A DNA stretch of 8,238 nucleotides from Candidatus Bipolaricaulota bacterium (lineage in GTDB: Bacteria > Bipolaricaulota > Bipolaricaulia > RBG-16-55-9), in the NCBI GenBank assembly GCA_015487455.1, contig WFPR01000126.1, positions 1 through 8,238 of the forward strand, read 5' to 3'. Numbering within the stretch: the first letter of the stretch is position 1; every line of letters begins with the position of its first letter. Below are positions 1-6,408 of the stretch, one piece after another. The translations under genes were made by a program, and so were the position numbers. The notes under the pieces are model-generated. The model saw only the letters and a list, made by a program, of their open reading frames with translations, was not told the DNA's origin and ran no database searches.

Positions 1-2
1 CC

Positions 3-131
3 TTCCCCCTGAGCCTAAACGGCCGTCTGGTCCTCGCCGTTCTCGTCGGGCTGTACCTGCCGAACGGGCTGCACGTCCTGCTCGATCGGGTCATGAGCGC
101 CGCGCGGAGGCGCCGAAGGCGCCGCGCGTGA
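3..131 (+). CDS. C-terminal end of a probable membrane protein (5' end outside window)
   Basis: An open frame runs in from the left edge and ends at TGA 129-131, giving 42 residues. They contain a hydrophobic stretch (LVLAVLVGLYLP, then GLHVLL) that could be a last transmembrane helix, followed by a very basic tail with seven consecutive arginines before the final alanine. A hydrophobic helix followed by a positive tail suggests an integral membrane protein whose C-terminus lies in the cytoplasm. The other two forward frames read worse: one stops at once, and the other is proline/arginine-rich as expected of a GC-rich shadow. No family can be named from so little sequence. The following gene starts 83 bases downstream in the same direction, so shared transcription is possible but not shown. 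Confidence 0.5.
   Translation, partial: FPLSLNGRLVLAVLVGLYLPNGLHVLLDRVMSAARRRRRRRA
101..128 (+). other. GC-rich hairpin overlapping the end of the membrane-protein gene
   Basis: GGCGCC at 109-114 and at 118-123 can pair around a GAA loop. CGCGC at 101-105 can pair with GCGCG at 124-128, leaving a three-base bulge, so about 11 base pairs are possible, ending just before the TGA. No run of T follows, so it is not a standard intrinsic terminator. It may simply result from the arginine codon run in a GC-rich gene. Confidence 0.25.
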
Positions 132-197
132 CGCGTCCGTCGCCTTGCGCGCCCCGTTCGGGAGCATTACGCTGCCCTCGCTTGACGCTCAACTCCC

Positions 198-205
198 GGG
201 GGTGA
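198..205 (+). promoter_or_regulatory. Ribosome binding site for the RlpA-like gene
   Basis: GGGGGTGA lies 9 bases before the GTG at 215. It is close to the consensus GGAGGTGA and supports that GTG as the start, which also places a hydrophobic signal or anchor segment right at the N-terminus. Confidence 0.6.
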
Positions 206-214
206 CGGACGGCC

Positions 215-580
215 GTGCGCGAGGTCTTCGTGGTCGCCTTCATGGCGCTGCTCCTCTTGGTGGGGGTCGTGCAGCGGCTGCAGTACGATCAAGTCGGGAT
301 CGCGTCGTGGTACGGCCCCGGCTTCCACGGCCAGCGGACGGCCAACGGCGAGATCTACGACATGTACGCGATGACCGCCGCGCACAAGACCTTGCCCTTT
401 AACACCCTCGTCAAGGTCGTCGATCTGGACACGGGCCGCTGGGTGGTCGTGCGGATCAACGACCGGGGGCCGTTCGTGCCGGGGCGGATCATCGACCTGT
501 CGTACGCCGCGGCCCAAAAGCTGGGCATCGTGGAGAAGGGGATCGCGAGGGTGGGGCTCAAGGTGCTCAAATGGCCTTAG
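215..580 (+). CDS. RlpA-like double-psi beta-barrel protein (septal ring lytic transglycosylase family)
   Basis: The product has 121 residues. Residues 1-20 (REVFVVAFMALLLLVGVV) form a signal peptide or membrane anchor with no lipobox cysteine. Almost all the rest is one RlpA/DPBB domain: GIASWYGPGFHG at about 28-39, TANGEIYD, then TAAHKTLPFNT, VRINDRGPF and RIIDLSYAAA. These are the family's signature blocks and include the conserved acidic residues and histidine of the barrel. RlpA proteins act in the envelope; the Pseudomonas enzyme cleaves peptidoglycan strands lacking stem peptides during septation, whereas other members lack shown activity. Here the protein is minimal: there is no SPOR domain and no linker, so targeting to denuded septal glycan by SPOR is not expected. 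Start is GTG with a good ribosome binding site. Family assignment is firm; enzymatic activity is inference. Confidence 0.9.
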   Translation: MREVFVVAFMALLLLVGVVQRLQYDQVGIASWYGPGFHGQRTANGEIYDMYAMTAAHKTLPFNTLVKVVDLDTGRWVVVRINDRGPFVPGRIIDLSYAAAQKLGIVEKGIARVGLKVLKWP

Positions 581-584
581 GCGG

Positions 585-613
585 TTGCGCATCCACGCCT
601 CCCGTGGTACAAG
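585..613 (+). promoter_or_regulatory. Candidate weak promoter with an internal inverted repeat before the antitoxin gene
   Basis: TTGCGC (585-590) and TACAAG (608-613) are spaced 17 bases apart and match the -35 and -10 hexamers at 3 and 4 of 6 positions. Between them lies the perfect inverted repeat CCACG-CCTCC-CGTGG (593-607). An inverted repeat in a promoter spacer is the usual form of an operator, and antitoxins often bind such sites to repress their own operon. The arms are only 5 bases long, so chance occurrence in GC-rich DNA is quite possible. Confidence 0.25.
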
Positions 614-626
614 GGGAGGGTCGCTC

Positions 627-633
627 AAGGGAG
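627..633 (+). promoter_or_regulatory. Ribosome binding site supporting the antitoxin start at 645
   Basis: AAGGGAG lies 11 bases before the ATG at 645. The longer in-frame reading from the ATG at 585 adds 20 residues (rich in Gly and Arg) that are not part of the DUF433 fold, so 645 is the better start. Confidence 0.45.
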
Positions 634-644
634 TGGGCGGGGAG

Positions 645-995
645 ATGGCATCTAAGAAGACAGGGCGAACGCGACTCAAGCATCCCTACATTACCCGCAA
701 GAAGGGTGTTTGTGGGGGCAAACCCATCATCCGGGGAACACGCATTAAGGTGTCTCAAATTGTGCTCGAGTACGAGCGCTGGGGGTGGACACCCGACGAG
801 ATCGTGCAGGCTCATCCTCATTTGACCTTGGCTCAGGTCCACGACGCTCTGTCCTACTACTACGAGAACGTGGACGAGATCGAGCGCCAAATGGCGGAAG
901 AGCGACGGATGGTGGCGGAGCTTCAAGCAAAGATCGTCTCGACACAAGAACAACAAGACAAGGGACGTGGCCCCCGTTCGGATCTATCTGGATGA
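645..995 (+). CDS. DUF433 family antitoxin
   Basis: The product has 116 residues. Residues 15-75 are a typical DUF433 domain (COG2442, predicted antitoxin): YITRKKGVCGGKPIIRGTRI, then WGWTPDEIVQAHPHLTLAQVHDALSYYY. The fold is a helix-turn-helix-like helical bundle, and the rest (EIERQMAEERRMVAELQAK) is a charged helix that probably binds the toxin. DUF433 genes are commonly followed by a gene for a DUF5615 PIN-like nuclease, as here; the two frames overlap by 29 bases (967-995), a usual toxin-antitoxin arrangement that couples translation. The gene looks intact. Base composition is lower in G+C than the neighbours (58% in 661-720 by hand count), which suggests acquisition by transfer. The antitoxin role is by family membership only. 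An alternative start at 585 is less likely. Confidence 0.85.
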   Translation: MASKKTGRTRLKHPYITRKKGVCGGKPIIRGTRIKVSQIVLEYERWGWTPDEIVQAHPHLTLAQVHDALSYYYENVDEIERQMAEERRMVAELQAKIVSTQEQQDKGRGPRSDLSG

Positions 996-1312
996 GAACG
1001 TGCCTTCCGCTGTGGCTGCGGGGCTGCGCCGACGGCGCATAGACGCCTTCACGACCGCGGAAGCGGGAAAGCTGGGAGCGAGTGACGAAGAGCAGCTGCG
1101 CTATGCGGCCCAAGAGCAAGCCGTCTTGTTCACTCACGATGCAGACCTCATTCGACTTGCCTGGGAGTGGGCACAATCGGGAAAAGAGCACTGAGGCGTG
1201 ATCTACGCCCACCCGGAGAAGCTCCGGCATCGGGGAGTGCATCCGACGCCTCCGGGAATGCGCGACAACGCTTCAGGCTGAAGAACTGAAAAATCGCGTC
1301 TTGTTCTTGTAA
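967..1312 (+). pseudogene. DUF5615 PIN-like toxin nuclease, broken by a nonsense codon and a frameshift
   Basis: The first 75 codons (GTG 967 to TGA 1192-1194) encode the N-terminal part of a DUF5615/COG4634 predicted nuclease: RIYLDENVP at 5-13, DAFTTAEAGKLGASDEEQL at 26-44, VLFTHDADLIRLA at 53-65. Acidic residues D9, D40/E41, D58 and D60 are candidates for the metal site of this PIN-like fold, whose members are thought to cut RNA. The family normally continues with a block like EHAGIIYVHP. That block is present straight after the TGA in the same frame (GVIYAHPEKLR, 1195-1227), and the remainder (IGECIRRLRECATT and on to LFL) reads in the +1 frame from 1229 to TAA 1310-1312. One extra base near 1225-1228 plus the stop therefore interrupt a gene that would encode about 114 residues, the usual family length. 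Either the toxin is inactivated, or a shortened 75-residue form is made, or the assembly is in error. The GTG start is chosen because the domain begins there; its ribosome binding site is poor. Confidence 0.8.
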
Positions 1313-1346
1313 TCCTCCCCCTTTCTCGATAGCTTGTACCCCGCCC

Positions 1347-4001
1347 ATGATCCGCCAGCAACGGCAGACATACACGGACGAAGAGCTTTACGCGTTGCTC
1401 CATCCCTGGGTGCGGGCCTGGTTCCAGAAGACGTTTCGGACGTTCAGCCCGCCCCAGCGCTACGCGCTGCCGCTGATCGCACGGCGGGAGAACTGCTTGG
1501 TGTCGGCGCCGACGGGCAGTGGCAAGACGCTCACGGCCTTTTTAACGATCATCAGCGAGCTGGTGGGGCTCGCGGAGCGGGGCGAGCTGGAGAACAAAGT
1601 GTATTGCGTCTACGTCTCGCCACTGCGGGCGCTGGGGAACGACATCGAGCGCAACCTCCACGAGCCGCTCCGGGGCGTCCGGGAGATCGCCCAGCGGGAT
1701 TTAGGCATTCGGGTGGCCGTGCGGACAGGCGACACGCCCGCCAGCCGCAAGCAGCGCATGCGCGAGCGAGCGCCCCACATCCTGATCACCACGCCGGAGT
1801 CGCTGGCGATCGCCCTCGCCTCGAAGGGCTTCCAGGAGCGCTTCCGGGGCGTCGAGTGGGTCGTCGTCGACGAGGTGCACGCCCTGGCCGAGAACAAGCG
1901 CGGCGTGCACCTGAGCCTCACGCTGGAGCGCCTCAACGAGATCACGGCGTTCACGCGCATCGGGCTCTCGGCCACGATCAGCCCCCTGGACGAGGTGGCC
2001 CGTTTTCTGTTCGGGCGGCGCTACGGGCGAGTGCTGGCCGAGATGGCCGACGGCGAGGACCCCTGGCGCCCCGGCTGGATCGTCGACGCCCGCTTCGACA
2101 AGAAGCTCGACCTTAAGGTGCTGAGCCCCGTGGACGACTTCATCGAGACGCCCGCCGAGACCATTCAGAGCAAGCTCTACGAGCTGCTGGGGCGGCTCAT
2201 CGACGAGCACCGCACCACGCTCATCTTCACCAACACCCGCTCGGGGACGGAGCGCGTGGTCCACTTCCTCAAGGCGCGCTACCCCCAGTACGCCGAGGTC
2301 ATCGGGGCGCACCACGGCTCGCTCTCCAAGGAGGTGCGGCTGGAGATCGAGCGGCGGCTCAAGGCCGGGGAGCTCAAGGTCGTCGTCTCCTCCACGTCGC
2401 TGGAGCTGGGGATCGACATCGGGTACGTCGACCTCGTGATCCTGCTGGGCTCGCCCAAGAGCGTCACCAGGGCGCTGCAGCGGGTCGGGCGCAGCGGCCA
2501 CAAGCTCCACGACACGATCAGGGGCCGCCTCGTCGTGACCGACCGCGACGACCTGGTCGAGTGCAGCGCGATGCTCAAGGGGGCCGTCGAGCGGAAGCTC
2601 GACCGCGTCCACATCCCGACCAACTGCCTGGACGTGCTGGCCCAGCAGATCTTCGGGATCGTGCTCGACCGCCCGTACGCCGTCGAGGACCTCTACGAGC
2701 TGGTCACCCGCAGCTACTGCTACCGCGATCTCCCCTGGACGGACTTCGAGAAGGTGCTGGAGTACCTGGCGGGCGAGTACGCGTCCCTCGAAGACCGTCG
2801 GGTGTACGCGAAGATCTACTATGACCGCGAAAAGGGCGTGATCGGGAAGCGCGGGCGCTTGGCGCGAATGCTCTACCTCACCAACGTGGGCACGATCCCG
2901 GACGAGGCCCAGGTGGTCGTCAAGTGCGGCGGGAAGCGCATCGGGACGATCGAGGAAGCGTTCTTGGAAATGCTCCGCAAGGGCGACATCTTCGTCTTGG
3001 GCGGCGAGACGTATCGCTTTAAGCATTCAAGGGGCATGACGGCCCACGTCGAGCCCGCCCACGGCCAGACGCCGACGGTCCCGTCGTGGTTCTCCGAGAT
3101 GCTCCCCTTAAGCTTCGACGTGGCCTTAGAGATTCAGATCTTCCGCGAGAAGTTGGCCCAGATGTTCGAGGCGGGGCGGCCCGCCGACGAGATCAAGCGC
3201 TTCATCCGCGAATATCTTTACATTGACGAGAAGGGCGCCGAGGCGCTCCACCGCTACTTCTGGGAGCAGCACCGCTACGCCGAGATCCCGCACCGCCGCA
3301 AGATCCTCATCGAGTTCTACCAGGAGGAGCTAGAGCCCGGCCGCTGGCGCGGCCCCGTCAAGACGTGGGTGATCTTCCACACGCTCTTCGGACGGCGGGT
3401 GAACGACGCCCTGAGCCGGGCCCTCGCCTGGCTCATCTCCCGCCAGGAGGACCGCGACGTCGAAGTGGGGATCACGGACCACGGCTTCTATCTGGCGTAC
3501 GAGGGCCGGGTGCGGGTGCTGCGGGCTTTTGACCTGCTGAAGGATCGGGACCTGCGCGCGGTGCTGCGGGACGCGCTGAGCGACACCGAGATTCTGCGAA
3601 GGCGCTTCCGCCACTGCGCCACGCGGGGGCTGATGATCCTCAAGCGGTACAAGGGCCATCGCAAGTCCGTGGGGAGCCAGCAGATGAAGGCGGCCATCCT
3701 GCAGCACGCCGTCGAGGCGCTCGACCCCGAGTTCCCCATCCTCAAAGAAGCCTATCGCGAGGTGATGGAGGACGCGATGGACGTGGCCGGGGCCGAGCGA
3801 ATCTTAGACGAGATCAAGCGGGGCGAGATCGAGATCGTCGGGCGGGTGATGCCCCACCCGAGCCCGTTCGCGTTCCACATCGTGATGCAGGGCCGCTCGG
3901 ACCTCATCAAGTACGAGGACCGTCAGGCGTTCCTCCAGCGGATGTACCGTCAGCTCCTGGAGCGGCTGGAGCCCGCGGGCTCCGGCTCCGAGCGGCCTTG
4001 A
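1347..4001 (+). CDS. Lhr-core-type superfamily 2 ATP-dependent helicase
   Basis: The product is an 884-residue DNA/RNA helicase of the 'large helicase-related' (Lhr-core) type. The first RecA domain (about 30-230) has Walker A APTGSGKT (54-61, Lys60), YVSPLRAL, TTPES, the DEVH box (175-178) and SAT (208-210). The second (about 265-430) has IFTNTRSGTERV, GAHHGSLS, SSTSLELGIDIG and motif VI QRVGRSGH (378-385). A winged-helix region and the DEAD-associated C-terminal domain follow, including the signature RRRFRHCATRGLMILKRYKG (about 751-770) and a late HPSPFAFHI block. E. coli-type Lhr is over 1,500 residues; this is the compact form common in archaea and many bacteria. Lhr proteins move 3' to 5' on single-stranded DNA and unwind DNA or RNA:DNA duplexes; a repair role is known for mycobacterial Lhr. 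The ATG at 1347 fits the family's N-terminus, but no purine-rich ribosome binding site precedes it; 1313-1318 instead reads TCCTCC. It lies 34 bases after the restored toxin stop. Confidence 0.93.
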   Translation: MIRQQRQTYTDEELYALLHPWVRAWFQKTFRTFSPPQRYALPLIARRENCLVSAPTGSGKTLTAFLTIISELVGLAERGELENKVYCVYVSPLRALGNDIERNLHEPLRGVREIAQRDLGIRVAVRTGDTPASRKQRMRERAPHILITTPESLAIALASKGFQERFRGVEWVVVDEVHALAENKRGVHLSLTLERLNEITAFTRIGLSATISPLDEVARFLFGRRYGRVLAEMADGEDPWRPGWIVDARFDKKLDLKVLSPVDDFIETPAETIQSKLYELLGRLIDEHRTTLIFTNTRSGTERVVHFLKARYPQYAEVIGAHHGSLSKEVRLEIERRLKAGELKVVVSSTSLELGIDIGYVDLVILLGSPKSVTRALQRVGRSGHKLHDTIRGRLVVTDRDDLVECSAMLKGAVERKLDRVHIPTNCLDVLAQQIFGIVLDRPYAVEDLYELVTRSYCYRDLPWTDFEKVLEYLAGEYASLEDRRVYAKIYYDREKGVIGKRGRLARMLYLTNVGTIPDEAQVVVKCGGKRIGTIEEAFLEMLRKGDIFVLGGETYRFKHSRGMTAHVEPAHGQTPTVPSWFSEMLPLSFDVALEIQIFREKLAQMFEAGRPADEIKRFIREYLYIDEKGAEALHRYFWEQHRYAEIPHRRKILIEFYQEELEPGRWRGPVKTWVIFHTLFGRRVNDALSRALAWLISRQEDRDVEVGITDHGFYLAYEGRVRVLRAFDLLKDRDLRAVLRDALSDTEILRRRFRHCATRGLMILKRYKGHRKSVGSQQMKAAILQHAVEALDPEFPILKEAYREVMEDAMDVAGAERILDEIKRGEIEIVGRVMPHPSPFAFHIVMQGRSDLIKYEDRQAFLQRMYRQLLERLEPAGSGSERP

Positions 4002-4025
4002 CAGGCCCTTCGGACGTGCTATAAT
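3998..4025 (+). promoter_or_regulatory. Consensus sigma70-type promoter for topA
   Basis: TTGACA (3998-4003) and TATAAT (4020-4025) both match the consensus at 6 of 6 positions, with a 16-base spacer. The -35 element overlaps the TGA stop of the helicase gene (3999-4001). Transcription would begin near 4032, giving a leader of about 50 bases before the topA ATG. The match is striking in DNA this rich in G+C and suggests strong constitutive expression under the main sigma factor. Confidence 0.85.
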
Positions 4026-4064
4026 GTCCGTCCCTTGCGGATTTTCCCGTTCGCTTGGGAGCTT

Positions 4065-4069
4065 GGAGG
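4065..4069 (+). promoter_or_regulatory. Ribosome binding site for topA
   Basis: GGAGG lies 12 bases before the ATG at 4082, a slightly long spacing. It sits inside the 8-base palindrome GAGGCCTC (4066-4073). The TTG at 4055, which would add 9 residues, lies upstream of this site and is rejected as the start. Confidence 0.55.
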
Positions 4070-4081
4070 CCTCGAGACGCG

Positions 4082-6403
4082 ATGAGCAAGCTGGTGATCG
4101 TCGAATCCCCGGCCAAGGCGCGCACGATCCAGCGCTACTTGGGCAAGGACTTCAAGGTGATGAGCTCGATGGGCCACGTGCGGGACCTCCCCGAGAAGGA
4201 GCTCGCCGTGGACATCGAGCACGACTTCGAGCCCAAGTTCGTCGTCACGAACAAGAAGGCCGTCGCCCAGCTGAGGAAGGCCGTCGAGGACGCCGAGGTG
4301 GTGTATTTAGCCACGGACCCCGACCGCGAGGGCGAGGCGATCGCCTTCGACCTCTACGAGGTGCTCAACCACAAAAAGAAGAAGCCCTACCTCCGGGTGA
4401 CGTTCAACGAGATCACCAAGCGGGTCGTGCTGGAGGCGATCCGGCACCCTCGGGAGATCGACCTAAGGCTGGTGGAGGCCCAGCGGGCGCGGCGCATCCT
4501 CGACCGCCTGGTGGGGTATTTGATCAGCCCGCTGCTCTCCAAGACGCTCTCGGGCAGCAAGTACGAGGGGTTGTCGGCCGGGCGGGTCCAGAGCGTCGCG
4601 CTGCGGCTCATCTGCGACCGCGAGCTCGAGATTCAAGAGTTCGTCCCCCAGGAGTACTGGACGATCGACGCGAAGCTCGCGATCCCCGAAGACGGGCACG
4701 AATTCGTAGCGCGCCTCGTGCGCATCAAGGGGGAGAAGGCCGAGGTCCCCACGCGCGAGGAGGCCGAGCGCATCAAGGCCGAGCTGGTCCGGCTCGCCCA
4801 GGCGGGGGGCCTAATCGTCGCGGCGGTTGCTGAGGAGGAGGGCAAGCGGACGCCGCCGCCGCCGTTCATCACCAGCACGCTCCAGCAGGCCGCCTCTTCG
4901 AGGCTCAAGTTCTCGCCGAAGAGGACGATGCAGCTGGCCCAACAGCTCTACGAGGGCGTGGAGCTGGAGGAGGGCCACGAGGGGCTCATCACGTACATGC
5001 GGACGGACTCCCTGCGGGTCTCGGAGGAGGCGCGCCAGGCCGTCCGCGCCTTCATCCGCGAGCGGTTCGGCCCCGACTACTTGGCGCCCAAGGAGCGGGT
5101 CTTCAAGAACAAGAAGGCCGCCCAGGACGCCCACGAGGCCATCCGCCCGACGGACGTGCGCCGCACCCCCGAAAGCGTCAAGCCCTACCTCACCCAGGAC
5201 CAGTACAAGCTCTACAAGCTGATCTGGGAGCGGTTCGTGGCCACCCAGATGGCCGAGGCCCGCTACGCCAAGCGCCAGGTCACCATAAAAGCGGGCGACT
5301 ACGAGCTCATCGCGAAGGGCGCCCAGCTCGTCTTCGAGGGCTTCCTCAAGGTCTGGGCGATGCCGCCCCTCAAGGAGGAGGGCGTCGAGATCCCGGCGCT
5401 CGCCCAGGGGACCGCGCTCAAGCTGGTGGACGTCCTGGCGGAGCAGCGCTTTACCGAGCCGCCGAAGCGCTACAGCGAGGCGACCCTGGTCAAGGCGCTG
5501 GAGGAGAAGGGGATCGGGCGGCCGAGCACCTACGCCACGATCGTCTCGACGATCCAGGAGCGCGGCTACGTGGTGCGCGAGAAGGGCGGGATCTTAAAGC
5601 CGACGCTCCTGGGCTTCATCGCCACGGACTTTTTGAAGGACTACTTCCCGCTCACGGTCGAGGAAGGCTTCACCGCCCAGATGGAGGCGGCGCTGGACCA
5701 GATCGAGGAGGGGGCGCGCAGCCGCGTCCAGGTGCTCTTGGAGTTCTACGAGCCGCTGGCGAAGCGCCTCGCTCAAGTTCAGCAGGAGCTCCGCTCGTCG
5801 AGGACGTTTAAAGTGCTGACGGACGTCCAGTGCCCCAAGTGCGGCGCCCCCATGGAGGTCCGCTTCTGGAAGGGCAAGGCGTATCTGGGCTGCACGCGCT
5901 ACCCCGACTGCCGTGAGACGATCGACTTCCCCGAGACCGTCGAGTACGTCTACAAGGGCAAGCGCGTGCTGGTCAGCAAGGGGCTCCTGGCCCATCAAGA
6001 GGAGCGGGCCGAGCGCGCCCACCCGTCCGAGGAGGGCTCCGAGGAGGCGCCCGCGTGCCCGGAGTGCGGCGCCCCCATGACGCTACGCGAGGGCAAGTTC
6101 GGGCGATTCTGGGGGTGTTCCAACTACCCCAAGTGCAAGGGGACGCGGCCCCTCTCGACGGGCGTGCCCTGCCCGTTGTGCGGCCGCGACCTCGTGGAGC
6201 GCTACGCCCGCAGCCAGCGCCGGGCGTTCTACGGCTGCGCGGGCTACCCGGAGTGCACCTTCACCGTCAACGAGCGGCCCGTCAAGCTCTGCCCCGAGTG
6301 CGACAAGGGCGTGCTCGTGGCTCGGGACGAGCAGTTCGTTTGCACGAACCGCGAGTGCGGCCACCGGGAGGCCCTCCCCGCCCCCGAGGCCGCCGAGGGT
6401 TGA
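4082..6403 (+). CDS. topA: DNA topoisomerase I (type IA, omega protein)
   Basis: The product has 773 residues. It relaxes negatively supercoiled DNA by cutting one strand, passing the other through and resealing. It begins MSKLVIVESPAKA, with the catalytic Glu8 of the TOPRIM domain; the metal-binding DPDREGE lies at 79-85. LSAGRVQSVALR follows the TOPRIM region, then the active-site block ITYMRTDSLRVS with the nucleophile Tyr305, and YSEATLVKALEEKGIGRPSTYA. The C-terminus carries four Cys4 zinc ribbons beginning at Cys584, Cys659, Cys697 and Cys737. The first three follow the pattern CPxCG...GC..YPxC (third: CPLCG...GCAGYPEC), and the last is divergent (CPEC ... CTNREC, with four residues between the final cysteines). 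These ribbons bind single-stranded DNA and, in E. coli, RNA polymerase. The start at 4082 fits family alignment and the GGAGG upstream. All catalytic motifs are intact. It has its own promoter, and its stop lies 5 bases from the stop of the convergent gene. Confidence 0.97.
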   Translation: MSKLVIVESPAKARTIQRYLGKDFKVMSSMGHVRDLPEKELAVDIEHDFEPKFVVTNKKAVAQLRKAVEDAEVVYLATDPDREGEAIAFDLYEVLNHKKKKPYLRVTFNEITKRVVLEAIRHPREIDLRLVEAQRARRILDRLVGYLISPLLSKTLSGSKYEGLSAGRVQSVALRLICDRELEIQEFVPQEYWTIDAKLAIPEDGHEFVARLVRIKGEKAEVPTREEAERIKAELVRLAQAGGLIVAAVAEEEGKRTPPPPFITSTLQQAASSRLKFSPKRTMQLAQQLYEGVELEEGHEGLITYMRTDSLRVSEEARQAVRAFIRERFGPDYLAPKERVFKNKKAAQDAHEAIRPTDVRRTPESVKPYLTQDQYKLYKLIWERFVATQMAEARYAKRQVTIKAGDYELIAKGAQLVFEGFLKVWAMPPLKEEGVEIPALAQGTALKLVDVLAEQRFTEPPKRYSEATLVKALEEKGIGRPSTYATIVSTIQERGYVVREKGGILKPTLLGFIATDFLKDYFPLTVEEGFTAQMEAALDQIEEGARSRVQVLLEFYEPLAKRLAQVQQELRSSRTFKVLTDVQCPKCGAPMEVRFWKGKAYLGCTRYPDCRETIDFPETVEYVYKGKRVLVSKGLLAHQEERAERAHPSEEGSEEAPACPECGAPMTLREGKFGRFWGCSNYPKCKGTRPLSTGVPCPLCGRDLVERYARSQRRAFYGCAGYPECTFTVNERPVKLCPECDKGVLVARDEQFVCTNRECGHREALPAPEAAEG

Positions 6404-6408
6404 GGGGG

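Noticed and set aside
182..210. TTGACG at 182-187 as a -35 element for the RlpA-like gene
   Set aside because: No -10-like sequence occurs at the right distance, and the start codon at 215 would be too close.
571..825. Short frame beginning MALGGCASTPP, like a lipoprotein lipobox right after the RlpA-like gene
   Set aside because: There is no hydrophobic signal segment before the cysteine, and the rest is an out-of-frame reading of the DUF433 gene.
1192..1194. TGA recoded as an amino acid (alternative code or selenocysteine) in the toxin gene
   Set aside because: TGA is the normal stop of the DUF433, helicase, topA and WD40-like genes, and a second, unrelated frameshift follows 30 bases later, so decay is simpler.
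1301..1335. Possible promoter before the helicase (TTGTAA 1307-1312 with TAGCTT 1330-1335)
   Set aside because: The -10 matches only 3 of 6 positions, and the -35 overlaps the end of the toxin frame; too weak to call.
1334..2116. 260-codon plus-strand frame overlapping the helicase start
   Set aside because: Ala/Arg/Gly/Pro-rich low-complexity product in a different frame from the helicase; a shadow.
1701..3026. 441-codon open frame on the minus strand, opposite the helicase gene
   Set aside because: It is rich in Val, Asp, Leu, Glu and Arg without any recognisable motif, which is typical of the antisense frame of a GC-rich gene. The plus strand encodes a helicase with every motif intact.
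4055..4081. TTG at 4055 as the topA start, adding 9 residues
   Set aside because: It lies upstream of the GGAGG site, and family alignment starts at MSKLVIVESPAKA (4082).
4024..4833. 269-codon plus-strand frame beginning in the topA leader
   Set aside because: Its start lies inside the -10 region and the product is Arg/Gly/Pro-rich; a shadow of topA.
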